A DNA stretch of 64,000 nt, taken from contig CAWHKS010000019.1 in the NCBI GenBank assembly GCA_963829955.1, positions 310,001-374,000 on the forward strand, in the 5' to 3' direction. Numbering within the stretch: position 1 is the stretch's first letter; each line of letters begins with the position of its first letter. Source of the DNA: DASTFY01 sp963829955. Its GTDB lineage: Bacteria; Actinomycetota; Acidimicrobiia; Acidimicrobiales; Ilumatobacteraceae. The notes under the pieces were generated by a model that saw only the letters and a list, made by a program, of their open reading frames with translations, made no database searches and was not told the DNA's origin. Shown piece after piece: positions 33,569 to 44,200 of this stretch. The position numbers were made by a program, and so were the translations under genes.

Positions 33569-34771
33569 CTATGCGGCGCTGCGCTCGAGGATGTGGACGC
33601 CGCAGGCCGAGCCGAGCCCGATGACGTGGGCCAGGCCGACGCTCGCCCCCTCGATCTGGCGGTCGCCCGCCTCGCCCCGGAGGTGGTGGCAGACCTCCCA
33701 GACGTTGGCGATGCCGGTCGCGGCGATGGGATGGCCCTTCGACTCCAGGCCGCCGGACACGTTGACGGGCGTCGAGCCGTCCCGCCACGTTGCACCGCTC
33801 TCGAAGAACTCCACCGCGCCACCCTGCTCGCACAGCATCAGGTTGTCGTAGTGGACGAGCTCCGCGGTGGCGAAGCAGTCGTGCAGCTCCACCAGGTCGA
33901 GATCCTCCGGGCCGACCCCGGCCTGCTCATACGCCTGCTGGGCCGCGTTGCGGGTGAGCGTGTTGACGTCGGGGAGGATCTGACACGCCTCCTGCCACGG
34001 GTCGGTCGTGAGGATCGACGCCGAGACCTTGACGGCGCGGCGCTGCTGCTCCGCCGACAACGTCTTGAGCGCGGAATCGCTGACCACGACCGCGGCGGCC
34101 GCGCCGTCGCAGTTGGCCGAGCACATGGGCCGCGTGTTCGGGTAGGCGATCATGACGTCGTTCATGATCTCGTCGAGGCTCATGCGCTTGCTGTACGCGG
34201 CCAACGGGTTGAGCGTCGAGTGGGCGTGGTTCTTCTCGCTGATACGGGCGAAGAGCTCGAAGCTGGTCCCGCCGTAGCGGTGGCCGTACTCCATCCCTAT
34301 CTGCGCGAACACACCGGGCATCGTCTCGGTGCCGATGCGACCGTCGACCGGCGCCACCGCGCCGTACCGTCCCCTGGCCGTCCACGTGCCGCCGTCGTCC
34401 TTGCGCGAGCCTCCCGCCAGAAGGCCGGCGCCGGCCAGCTTCTCCACCCCGACGGCCAGCCCGTAGTCGGCCTCGCCCGCCTTCACGGCCATGATCGCCG
34501 TCCGCAGCGCCGTCGCGCCGGTGGCGCAGGCGTTGGCCACGTTGTAGACGGGGATGCCCGTCTGGCCGATCTGCTTCTGCAGCTGCTGGCCGATGCCGCC
34601 CGGACCGCCCATGAGGTTGCCGGCGGCGAGCACGCCCATCTGCTTCATGTCGACGCCGCCGTCGCGCAGTGCGCCCATGGCCGCCTCGGCCGCCAGATCG
34701 ACCGTGTCCTTGTCCGGGTGCTTCCCGAACTTGGTCATGTGGATCCCCAGGATCCAGACGCTGTCAGCCAT
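33569..34771 (-). CDS. Thiolase-family protein (SCP2/SCPx type)
   Basis: This 400-residue thiolase has the reactive cysteine in NVANACATGATALRTAIMAV, the catalytic histidine in GGLESKGHPIAATG and a C-terminal cysteine in IGLGSACGVHIL. It also has DLVELHDCFATAELVHYDNL, typical of the sterol-carrier-protein type. Such proteins carry out the last step of beta-oxidation or aldol-type chain cleavage of steroid or branched acyl-CoAs, often with a DUF35 partner. ATG at 34771 has GAGGGAG upstream. The DUF35 gene ends 14 bases before it and an acyl-CoA dehydrogenase gene precedes that, making a lipid-degradation operon. Confidence 0.92.
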   Translation of the reverse strand: MADSVWILGIHMTKFGKHPDKDTVDLAAEAAMGALRDGGVDMKQMGVLAAGNLMGGPGGIGQQLQKQIGQTGIPVYNVANACATGATALRTAIMAVKAGEADYGLAVGVEKLAGAGLLAGGSRKDDGGTWTARGRYGAVAPVDGRIGTETMPGVFAQIGMEYGHRYGGTSFELFARISEKNHAHSTLNPLAAYSKRMSLDEIMNDVMIAYPNTRPMCSANCDGAAAAVVVSDSALKTLSAEQQRRAVKVSASILTTDPWQEACQILPDVNTLTRNAAQQAYEQAGVGPEDLDLVELHDCFATAELVHYDNLMLCEQGGAVEFFESGATWRDGSTPVNVSGGLESKGHPIAATGIANVWEVCHHLRGEAGDRQIEGASVGLAHVIGLGSACGVHILERSAA

Positions 34772-34785
34772 GGTGGCTCCCTCGC

Positions 34786-35223
34786 TCAGGCCGGCTCGAA
34801 GCCGAAGCCCACGGCCTCGGTGCCGGCGCCGTCCGTGCCCATCGAATACGTCGCCAGGCGCACCTTCATGCCCAGCGTCACGTGCTCAGGGTCAGGCTCG
34901 ACGTTGATGACGTTGGCCCGCACGCTCGTGCCCCCGCAGTCGACAACGCCGGCCACGAAGGGCACGGGGATGCCCGGCGCCGCCATGGACACGATGGTGA
35001 AGGCCCGCAGCGTGCCCTCGGTGGCGACCGGCACCTGCTCGAACGACGTCCCGCTGCACGCCGCGCAGGCGTTGCGCCGGTCGAAGAAGCGGGCCTGGCA
35101 GGCGGTGCACTCAAAGGCCGTCAGGTGCGCGTCGTCGCCCAGGACCAGGTAGTCGACCAGTGGTACCTGGGCCGGAGACGATGTCGGCTCGGGCACCGGC
35201 TCGATCGGTCTCGTGGAGGTCAT
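34786..35223 (-). CDS. Zn-ribbon OB-fold protein (DUF35), thiolase partner
   Basis: This 145-residue protein has a rubredoxin-like zinc ribbon (ECTACQARFF, NACAACSGTSFE) followed by an OB-fold (LRAFTIVSMAAPGIPVPFVA, VRANVINVEPDPEHVTLGMK). DUF35 proteins form complexes with SCP2-type thiolases or aldolases and are needed for their activity, which fits the thiolase gene 14 bases downstream. ATG at 35223 is chosen; an in-frame start lies four codons upstream. Function in acyl-CoA degradation is inferred from family and operon. Confidence 0.9.
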   Translation of the reverse strand: MTSTRPIEPVPEPTSSPAQVPLVDYLVLGDDAHLTAFECTACQARFFDRRNACAACSGTSFEQVPVATEGTLRAFTIVSMAAPGIPVPFVAGVVDCGGTSVRANVINVEPDPEHVTLGMKVRLATYSMGTDGAGTEAVGFGFEPA

Positions 35224-35245
35224 GCGGACCGGCACATTACGCGGT

Positions 35246-36394
35246 TCACAGGCCGAGCTGCCGGCCGATGATCTCCTTCATGATCTCGGTCGTGCCCCCG
35301 TAGATCGTGGTGATGCGGGCGTCGGCGTAGGCACGGGCGATCGGGTACTCGAGCATGTAGCCGTAGCCCCCGAAGAGCTGCAGGCAGCGGTCGACGGAGC
35401 GTTTCTGCAGTTCGGTGCACCACCACTTCGCCATCGCGGCGTCCTCGGCGGTGAGCGCGCCGCCGTTGAGCGCGATGACGCACCGGTCGATGAACGACTG
35501 GGCGATCTCGAGCTCCGTCGCCACCTCGGCCAGCACGAACCGACTGTTCTGGAACGAGCCGATCGGCTGGCCGAAAGCCTTGCGCTCCTTCACGTAGTCG
35601 AGCGTCCAACCGAGGGCAGCGCGCACGGCGGCGACCGCGGAGGCGGCGATCGAGAGCCGCTCCTGCGGGAGGTTGTGCACGAGCTGGACGAAGCCCTGGC
35701 CCTCGCTCCCGAGGAGGTTGTCGACCGGCACCGACACGTCGGAGAAGAACAGCTCGGCCGTGTCCTGGGCGTGCTGGCCGATCTTCTCCAGGTTGCGGCC
35801 GCGCTCGAACCCTCCCATCCCCCGCTCCAGGACGATCAGCGACATGCCGGCGTGGCGTTGCGACGGATCGGTCTTGACGGCCGTGATGACGAGGTCGGCG
35901 TTGATGCCGTTCGTGATGAAGGTCTTCGAGCCGTTGACGACATACCGGTCGCCGTCGCGGATCGCCGTCGTGGACATCGACGCCAGATCGCTGCCGATGC
36001 CCGGTTCGGTCATGGCGATGGCGGTGATCAGCTCGCCGCTGGCGATGCCGGGAAGCCAGCGCGCCCTCTGCTCCTCCGTGCAGTACTCGATGAAGTACGG
36101 CAGGCAGATGTCGTTGTGCAGGGTCAGGCCCAGGCCGGCACCCCCGGCCCCCGCGGCCTGGACTTCCTCCAAGATCACCAGGTTGTTGCGGAAGTCCTTC
36201 ACCCCGCCTCCGCCGTACTCCTCCGCGATGTCGAACCCGAGGAACCCCTGCGCGCCGGCCGAGGTGAACAGCTCGCGCGGCACGACGCCCGCCTGGTCCC
36301 ACTCCTCCTGATGGGGGACGACCTCGGCCGCCAGCCAGGACCGGAAGCTGGCCCTCAGCTGCTCGTGCTCGTCGTCGAAGAGGTCACGCTGCAT
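35246..36394 (-). CDS. Acyl-CoA dehydrogenase
   Basis: This 382-residue flavoprotein introduces the double bond at the first step of beta-oxidation. Visible landmarks are IAEEYGGGGVKDFRN, ITAIAMTEPGIGSDLASMST at the FAD site, YVVNGSKTFITNGINADLVI, RKAFGQPIGSFQNSRFVLAE, QLFGGYGYMLEYPIARAYAD and TTIYGGTTEIMKEIIGR with the usual C-terminal catalytic glutamate position. ATG at 36394 is chosen because the family N-terminus (DLFDDEHEQLRASFRSWL) starts there, though the frame is open upstream. It leads the operon with DUF35 and thiolase genes, and is divergent from the WS/DGAT gene. Confidence 0.94.
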   Translation of the reverse strand: MQRDLFDDEHEQLRASFRSWLAAEVVPHQEEWDQAGVVPRELFTSAGAQGFLGFDIAEEYGGGGVKDFRNNLVILEEVQAAGAGGAGLGLTLHNDICLPYFIEYCTEEQRARWLPGIASGELITAIAMTEPGIGSDLASMSTTAIRDGDRYVVNGSKTFITNGINADLVITAVKTDPSQRHAGMSLIVLERGMGGFERGRNLEKIGQHAQDTAELFFSDVSVPVDNLLGSEGQGFVQLVHNLPQERLSIAASAVAAVRAALGWTLDYVKERKAFGQPIGSFQNSRFVLAEVATELEIAQSFIDRCVIALNGGALTAEDAAMAKWWCTELQKRSVDRCLQLFGGYGYMLEYPIARAYADARITTIYGGTTEIMKEIIGRQLGL

Positions 36395-36464
36395 CGCTCG
36401 GCCTCTCGCACTCCTCGAACTCTCCGGACTCCGGCATCGCCGCCGGAGCGTACGTTTGTCGCTC

Positions 36465-37925
36465 GTGACGCTCCAACAGCTGTCCGGGCTCGACGCCGGC
36501 TTCCTCCACATGGAGACCAGCCGCAGCTTCGGCCACGTCTCAAGCCTCTCGATCTATCGGAGGCCGGCCGACCGCTCGTTCCGCCCGTTCGCTTCGTTCC
36601 GGACCCAGCTCCAGAACCGCCTTCCGCTGATCGAGCCGTTCCGGCGCCGCCTGGTGGAGGTCCCGTTCGGGCTGGACCGGCCGTACTGGATCGCCGACCC
36701 CGACTTCGACCTCGATTTCCACGTCCGGGAGATCGCCCTGGCCAAGCCCGGCAACGCCAAGCAGCTGGCCGAGCAGGTCGCCCGCATCATCGCCCGCCCG
36801 CTCGACCGCGCCCGGCCCCTGTGGGAGGTCTATGTCATCGAGGGCCTGAAGGGTGGCGACTTCGGCATCCTGACCAAGATCCACCACGCCACCATCGACG
36901 GGGCATCGGGGGTGGAGCTGCTGACGATCATGCTCGACTCCGACCCCACGGGTGGGGGGCCCGACCCCGGTCCGGACGACTGGCAGCCGGATCCGGTCCC
37001 GAGCCCGTTCGAGCTCGTGCAGCGCACGATGATGAACATGGCGCTCAACCCCGGACGGGCGGCCCGGCTGAGCGTGGCTGCGGCCCGGGAGATGGCCCGC
37101 GCCCTGCGACGGGTCGACCTGGCCGACACCCTCGATGACCTCCGCCGGCGGCTGCCGGGCGGCAGCAAGACCGAGCAGCGCGACCGGCCCCCGGTCCTGC
37201 CGAGGGTCGCCGCGCCGCCCACCCCGTTCAACCGGTCCATCAGCCCTCACCGCCGCTTCGCGATGGGTTCGGTCGCGCTGGACGACGTGAAGCTGATCAA
37301 GAACCACCTCGGCGTCACACTCAACGACGTGGTGATGGCCGTGTGTGCGGGCGCGCTGCGCCGCTACCTCCTGGAGCACGACGCGCTGCCCGCTGATCCG
37401 CTGGTGGCCATGGTCCCGGTCTCGATCCGCAGCGGCGACGAGCTCGACAAGTGGACCAACCGCGTGTCGGGGATCGTCGCCCGCCTGCCCACGGACTTGG
37501 AGGACCCGGTCGATCGTGTCCGTGCCATGCACGACACGATGGTGGCGGCGAAGGAGCAGTTCGACCTGCTGCCGGCTGATCTGATCGTCGACCTCAGCCA
37601 GTTCACCGCGCCGGCTCTGGCCACACGTGCTGCCCGCCTCGCCGCGGCCACACGCATCTCGGACCGCGTCAACCCACCGGTGAACGTCGTCATCTCCAAC
37701 GTTCCCGGACCGCGCCAACCCGTCTACCTGACCGGAGCGCAGATGAAGCACTACTACCCGGTGTCGACGGTCACCGACGGCATCGGGCTCAACATGACGG
37801 TGCAGAGCTACGTCGATACGCTCGACTTCGGTCTGGTGTCGTGCCGTGAGCTCGTCCCCGACCTGTGGGACATGCTCGATCTGTGCCTCACGGAGGTGAA
37901 GGTGCTGCACCGGGCCTGCCACTGA
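36465..37925 (+). CDS. Wax ester synthase / diacylglycerol O-acyltransferase (WS/DGAT)
   Basis: This 486-residue acyltransferase makes triacylglycerol or wax esters from acyl-CoA. The catalytic motif HHATIDG is at about residues 140-146. The N-terminus LQQLSGLDAGFLHMET is the family's usual start, and the C-terminal NVVISNVPGPRQPVYLTGA and GIGLNMTVQSYVDTLDFGL are conserved. GTG at 36465 is chosen to match family N-termini; TTG at 36456 is possible. It is divergent from the acyl-CoA dehydrogenase operon, pairing storage-lipid synthesis with breakdown. The phasin-like genes at 27-29 kb add to a storage theme. Confidence 0.92.
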   Translation: MTLQQLSGLDAGFLHMETSRSFGHVSSLSIYRRPADRSFRPFASFRTQLQNRLPLIEPFRRRLVEVPFGLDRPYWIADPDFDLDFHVREIALAKPGNAKQLAEQVARIIARPLDRARPLWEVYVIEGLKGGDFGILTKIHHATIDGASGVELLTIMLDSDPTGGGPDPGPDDWQPDPVPSPFELVQRTMMNMALNPGRAARLSVAAAREMARALRRVDLADTLDDLRRRLPGGSKTEQRDRPPVLPRVAAPPTPFNRSISPHRRFAMGSVALDDVKLIKNHLGVTLNDVVMAVCAGALRRYLLEHDALPADPLVAMVPVSIRSGDELDKWTNRVSGIVARLPTDLEDPVDRVRAMHDTMVAAKEQFDLLPADLIVDLSQFTAPALATRAARLAAATRISDRVNPPVNVVISNVPGPRQPVYLTGAQMKHYYPVSTVTDGIGLNMTVQSYVDTLDFGLVSCRELVPDLWDMLDLCLTEVKVLHRACH

Positions 37926-37946
37926 CGCGCGCCGACCCGCTGACGG

Positions 37947-38831
37947 TCATGGAGGGGTTCGCAGTGGGGCGATCTCGGTGCCGTCCGGTCGGTAGGTGTG
38001 CCATTCGCCGCCAGCGTCGCGGAAGGTGCGGTAACCGCGGTTCTTGAATCGGTTGTGTCGACCACACAGAGGTCCGCCGTTGCCGACGTCGGTGACACCA
38101 CCCTCGGCCCACGGAGTGCTGTGGTCGAGTTGGGCTCGACCGACGGGCACATGGCAGCCGGGCCAGCAACACCGGCGCCGGGTGAGGCGGATGGCGTCTC
38201 GTGCTGCGCCGGACACGCGGAATCGCCGAGACGCTCACGCAGCTGATCCCATTCCGCATGGAACTGGGCTTGCTCGAACCGTTCCAGGATCTCGTTCATG
38301 ACTGCGCCGGCCAGGTGGTCACCGGTGGCCTCGAAGTGGAACCAGGTACCCACGAAGGCGGTCGACGCGTGACGTTCGACGTGGGCACGGGTGTGATCGC
38401 GATGGGCGCCATCCTCGTCAGCCAGGGCCTCCCACCGACGACACAACACTCCGAAGTCCCCGAAGCGGAGGATGGTCGCCTGTTTCGAGGAGCAGCCGGA
38501 TCGAGTCGGCGAGGTGGTGCCGGGCCCGTGGGTTGGCCCACAATCGACCAAGCTCGCCAGCTTGAGCCGATCCGAGCTGTCCATGATCGAAGGCATGGAG
38601 AACTTCCGGCGAGTGCAGGCCGAGGCGAGCAAGACGAATCCGTGTGCGGGTCTCGCCCGGTGACCAATCGCACTCTGCAGCCAACCACGCCGCTACCGAG
38701 CCATGCCCATCGGCCCGGAACGCCTCGGAGGACTCGACCCGGGCGATCAACCGGGCGAGACCGGCCTCGCACTGACGCCGGGCGCGCTCCAAGCGCAAGA
38801 GCTCCGCGGTCATCCCCGCAAGATCCGTCAT
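37947..38831 (-). pseudogene. DUF222/HNH endonuclease (13E12 type) with two compensating frameshifts
   Basis: Three pieces in successive frames rebuild one DUF222-HNH protein of about 294 residues. The N-terminal DUF222 part (TDLAGMTAELLRLERARRQC through HHLADSIRLLLE) breaks by an extra base in a T-run near 38482-38486. The middle part (ATILRFGDFGVLCRRWEALA) continues to near 38215-38222, where one base is missing. The C-terminal part has the HNH nuclease signature RRRCCWPGCHV, LDHSTPWAEGG, GGPLCGRHNRFK. The total length is a multiple of three. Such genes are multicopy and often decaying in Actinomycetota. Here either decay or sequencing error is possible. Confidence 0.85.
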
Positions 38832-38968
38832 CGCCGCGCACTTCCGTCATCTGTGCCACCGCCGCCATACGAACAAGTGTACCCATAGCGGTGCTACAAG
38901 GTGGGCGTTGACCACCGCTTGACCTGGACGCGCTGCAGGCGCATCGTGGGCGAGACCTCTGGGGGACC

Positions 38969-41240
38969 GTGCCGATCGATTCGACTCCGCTGCCGCTCGG
39001 CTCGCTGCCGGGCTTCGTCGCCGGACCGGTGTTGCGCCGGCTGACCCGTACGGAGGTCAGCGTGTGGGTGGCCGTGCTCGAACCGGACCCGATCACGTTG
39101 CGCGTGAGCCGCCGCGGTCCGGCCGGTCCCGCGCCGACGACGGCCACCCTCCAGCCGGCGCAGGTCGGAGCCAACCTGTGGATGGCCGTCCTCACCGCGG
39201 GTGCGCCCGGCGGCGCTTTCGAGCCCGGTCAGATCTACGAATACGAGCTGACCGCGCCGTGGGACTCGACACCGAGCCGGCGGACCGACTGGGCCGCGCT
39301 CTCGCTGCCGCCGGCGACGAGGCCGACGTTCCTGGCGCCGCCGGCCACCGCGGTCGAGCTCGTCGTCCATCACACGTCCTGCCGCAAGCCGCACGGTGGC
39401 GGTCGCGACGGCCTGGCACTGGCGCTCGAGGATCTGGCCACGCGGTTCTCGGGATCGCGGCAGCCCCAGCCGCACCTGCTGGTCCTGTCCGGCGACCAGA
39501 TCTACGCCGACGAGGTCGGCCATCCGCTCATGCCCCGCGTGCTGCGGGTCGCGAAGGACCTGATCGGCGTCGACGAGACCGACGTGTTCGGCTCGCCTCC
39601 GCCGATCGGTGGGCGGGGGCCGGGCACGACGGCGCTCGGGTACACCGGCGCGACCGCCAATCACCTGTGGAGCTACAGCGAGTTCCTGGCCATGTACCTG
39701 CTGGCGTGGTCACCCGTGCTCTGGCCGGCCACGCTTCCGCCGTTCCCCACGAACCCCGTCCTCGGCCCTCCCGACGTCGACCCGGACGTCTCCGAGGAGT
39801 CCTGGGACGAGGAGCTGATCAACGTCGGACTGTTCCGCACCGCGCTCCCGGCGGTCCGGCGCGTGCTCGCCAACGTCCCGTCGCTGATGATCTTCGACGA
39901 CCACGAGATCACCGACGACTGGAACATCGACCACCCATGGGTGAACGGCGTCTACGGCAAGGCGGCCGGCAGGCGGGCAGTGACGAACGGACTCCTGGCC
40001 TACGCCCTGTGCCAGCACTGGGGCAACAGGCCGGCCGCGTTCGCGACGCCCGGATCACCGGAACGCCGCGTGCTCGACGCGGTGGCGACCGCCATGTCCG
40101 GTGCCACCCCGGCCAGCCCGGCCACGGCCTGCGCGCCGCTGTTGGGGGTCCCGGCGGGTCCCCTGCCGGACGCACCACCCAGCCAGGTGCTGCGTGATCT
40201 GAGCTCACCGGGCGCCATCCGCTACGACCTCACCCTCGGGCCCGACGAGGGCTGGCCGGTGCGCATCGTCCTCCTCGACGAACGCACCGTCCGCGAGTAC
40301 CCGCGGGCGGACGGTCGGGGCGCTCGCATCTCGCTCGCCGCGCTCGGCGGCGCAACTCCCCGCCCCGCCGTCACCGGTGCCCTTCACGATCGTGGTGGCC
40401 GCGGCGCCGATCCTCGGCAGCGAGCTCGTCGAGGACGTGATCCAGCCCCTGCTCGAGCTGCTCCTTCCAAGTGGCGCGCGCTTCGCCGACTTCGAATCGT
40501 GGTCGGCGGCCCGCGCCAACCACCAGGACCTGCTGGCCCGCCTGGCTGCGCACGATCCGGTGGTCGTGCTCTCCGGCGACGTCCACTACGGGTTCACGAG
40601 CAGCATGACCCGCACCGAAGGTGGCGCGACCACGCGCGTCGCGCAGCTCACCGCGTCGGCGGCCAAGAACGTGGAGATCAAGAACGCCGCCATCAGCCTG
40701 TTCAGCGAGCTCGCGATGCGTTTGGGGCTGGAGCGCGTGCGGGAGTTCTCCGGGTTCGCCTCGCTGTCCAACGCCGACAAGACCAAGCTGCTCTCCGCTC
40801 CTCCCCCGGGGGCAGAGCTGCCGTGGGACGACACCGTCGACGTGCTGCTGGGCCGGGTGGCGCGCGAGGGCGCCTCGGTGCCCACTGCCATCGCCACCCC
40901 CGTGGCGACGGCGTACGGCCTGGCGACCCCCGGATGGCGGTACGAGGTCGAACCCGTCGATGACCCCATGGCCGACTTCGCCGCCGCCCCGGTCGACGCG
41001 CCGTGGCCGGGCTGGGATCCCGGCAAGTCGCTGCGGATGAGCGCGGCCCTCCAGGAGGCGGATCTGGAGCGCATGGCCCGGGTGTTCGTCGGCCTCCCGC
41101 AGCTCGCCGTCGTGACGTTCTCGTCCGCGGGCGGTCGGCTGACCGTCCACCACGAGCTGCGTTGTCCCGTCGGCAGCGTGGAACCCGGCGTGCCTGGGGC
41201 GGACCGGCACGAGGTCACCACGGGAGTGGCGCTGACATGA
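38969..41240 (+). CDS. PhoD-like metallophosphatase, frameshifted
   Basis: First gene of the five-gene unknown operon, about 757 residues when joined. The N-terminal FnIII/PhoD_N-like domain (TRTEVSVWVAVLEPDPITLR) precedes a metallophosphatase domain with VLSGDQIYADEVGHPL, LMIFDDHEITDDWN and VVVLSGDVHYGFTSS, whose Asp, His and Glu residues hold the metals. The frame breaks near 40344-40352; removing one G restores ALGAQLPAPPSPVPFTIVVA. The domains on both sides are intact, so either an indel error or a split protein is possible. There is no signal peptide, unusual for PhoD, so it should act inside. GTG at 38969 has GGGGG upstream. It overlaps the next gene (ATGA). Confidence 0.82.
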
Positions 41241-44200
41241 CCGACCCGAAGTCGATCTTCACCCCGGTCACCGTGGTGGCCGACGAGGTGATCGAGACAG
41301 CTCGCTCCGGCCTCGTCACCGTCTCCCCGATCCTCGCCGCCGGTGTCGCGTCGGCCAACCCGGTCCGCCTCGCGGCGATCCTCCAGGACCTCATGGCCGA
41401 CGCCGCGCTGACGCTGGCAGCGCGCAGCCACGACGACTTCTGCGACGCCATGAAGGCCTGGGGGGAAGACCTGCTGGAGCTGGCCGAGGTGGTCCTCACG
41501 CCGCTGGCCGCCGCCGGTGTCGTCGGGGCGGAGCTGCTCGAGGCGCTGGCCATCGAGGTCCTGCGCTTCAAGTTCAAGCGGCTGGCGTCGATGCTCAGCC
41601 TGGCCGGAGTCATCGTCGATCACCCGGGGCTGGGCTCCCGCATCGACTGGGAAGCGCTCCGCCGTTTCATGCTCTCCACCCCCGAGCTCGTCGACGAGAC
41701 GTTCTGGGACGACATCTTCGGCGAGGCCGACCTGGACACGACCGGCCGCATGCCCGCGCTCCTGGCGGCGCTGCTGATCGTGGCACCCGAGGCGATCAGC
41801 GCGCTGCGTTCGGGTGATCTCCGCATCTCCCCACTCCTGCCGCCGCCGACCGGCGACGGGGCATCGCCGGCCTGGGTGCAGCTGCGAGAGAACAGCGCCG
41901 GTTGGATGCCCATCACCTTCCCGCTGCGCATCGAGGACGGGGGCCTCCGCCTGGCGGAGTTCACCGATCTCCGCGGCGGCTTCGACCCTGAGCTGGCGAT
42001 CAGCCTGCTCATCCGTTCCCAGCGCCGGTCGGTCGGAGGACGGCGAGCGACCGACTTCGAGATGTGGCTGCACCCGAGCACCGATGCCGCGTTCCACGAG
42101 TTGCGAACGGCGTCCGGGTTCGTGGTCCGCCTCGAGCCCGGCGTGCGGACCGGCATCGGCTACGACGGAGGTACCCGAACGTGGAACGCGGCCGTCGAAC
42201 CGCGAACAGGTGCAGAACCGGGAGCGGGCTCCGTCCCGACCGCCACGAACGAAGGCGTGCTCCGGATCGGCCGCGACACCGCCGCCGGCGTGCCCGACCT
42301 CGTCTTCGGTCCGCCCTACGACACCCGCCTCGTGATCCGCGACCTCGGCATCGAGGTGCGCGCCCGCGAGCAGGGCGAGCCCAGTGTCGAGGTGATCGGT
42401 CGGATCGACGATCTCGGCCTCGTCGTCACGAACCGCTGGTTCCGCTCATTGGGCGAGAGCGGCTCGCAGCTGCGCGAGGGCCTGCGCTTCGACCTCGACC
42501 TGGTGACCCGGCTCACGGAAGGGGTGGGGTTCAGCTTCAGCGCCGAGGGGGCGCTCACGACCAGATGGCACCTCGACAAGGCGATGAAGCTCAAGGTGCT
42601 GCGGGTCACGATCCATTCGATCCTGCTCAACGTGCCGATCCGGGCGGACCAGGACCACTTCGACCTGCGGGCCGAGGTGCGGCTCCACTGGTCGGCGACG
42701 GTCGGTCCGGCGACGCTCGTCATGGACGGCGCCGGCGGTTGGCTCGGGTCGTGGGCCGACGAGCCGGGCGGCGCCAAGGAGTGCGGCGGCCTCCTGCGAC
42801 CTACGGGCATCGGGTTCCAGCTGGAGCTCCCCAGCGTCACCGGCGGCGGGTTCTTCGACTTCACCGGCGGGCCGAACGACCGCTACGGCGGGCTCGTCAC
42901 GCTGACGATCGGGCCCAAGCAGAAGGGGCTGTCCCGCTGGACCGTGACTGCGTTCGGTCTGCATGAGCTGACAGGGTCCCCGGACGACCTCGACCGCGAA
43001 CGGAGCTTCATCCTGGTCATCGGGACGTCGTTCCGTCCCGGCCGGCACATCGCCTATGGCATCTTCTGGATCGGCGCCGGCGGCATCATCGGCATCAACC
43101 GGCGGGCCGACACCGACGCCCTGCGCGAGCGGCTGACGTCAGGTGCCGTCGGCAACATCCTGTTCGCCGAAGATCCGGTGCGCAACGCGCCGGTGCTCCT
43201 CGGTGACCTCGCCGTGCTCTTCCCGCCGCGAGCCGATCTGTACGTCTTCGGGCTCACAATGCAACTCGGGTGGATCCCGCTGAAGAACGAGTACCTGGCC
43301 CGGCTCGCGGTCGGCGTGATCATCGAGTTCGACAGCAGCAAGCGGCCGCTGAAGATCATCGTGCTGGGCTCGCTGCGGATCGCCGGCGTCCGCTTCGAGC
43401 GCTTCCTCGACATCCAGGTCGACGTGGTGGGCATCTTCGACCTCACCCGCCGCACCCTGGAGGTGGACGCCACCATCCGCCGAGGCGTGGTGATGGGGGT
43501 GTTCAAGGTCACCGGCGACGGTGGGCTGCGGGCCAGTTGGGGTGACCGGCCGTACCTGATGGCGACGCTCGGCGGCTTCCATCCGGACTTCCACCCCGAG
43601 CCGGCCGTGTTTCCCTCGCTCAAGCGGATCCTCATCACCGTCGACGACGACCAACTGCCGGACGCCATCGAGCTGAGCGCTTCGGGCTACATGGCCATCA
43701 CCTCGAACACGATCCAGTTCGGCGCCGAGTTCACCGCGGCGATCAAGAGCGGCAACTGGAAGCTCGAAGGGAAGATCGGTGGCGACGCGCTGATCCGCCT
43801 GCCCTTCTACTTCGACGTCACGATCAAGGGCAGCGTCCACGTGAAGTACCGCGGTCGCAGCCTGGTCGGCGTGAAGTTCAAGGGCGGGCTGAGCGGACCG
43901 TCGCCGCTCGTGCTGCGGGGCGAGGTCTGTATCTCCCTGCTGCTGTTCGACGCCTGCTGGAGCGACAGCTTCGAGCTCGGGAGCGCAGGTGACATCGCCG
44001 GCGCCACGCTCGCCAGCCTCGTGCCCGTCCTGGCCGCCGAGCTCGAGGTCGCCGGCAACCTGACCGTCGCCGAGGGCGAGGACGGCCTGGTCTTGATCGC
44101 CCGCCGCGACACCTCGGACCGCGTGGTCGTGAGCCCCCTCGGCGTCCCGACGTGGAGCCAGAACCGGGTGCCGCTCGGCCTGGCGGTCGAGAAGTACGAG

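Noticed and set aside
38908..38924. Two TTGACC boxes before the phosphatase gene as a promoter
   Set aside because: Neither has a convincing -10 at a proper distance; the best candidate is CATCGT. The operon promoter remains unidentified.
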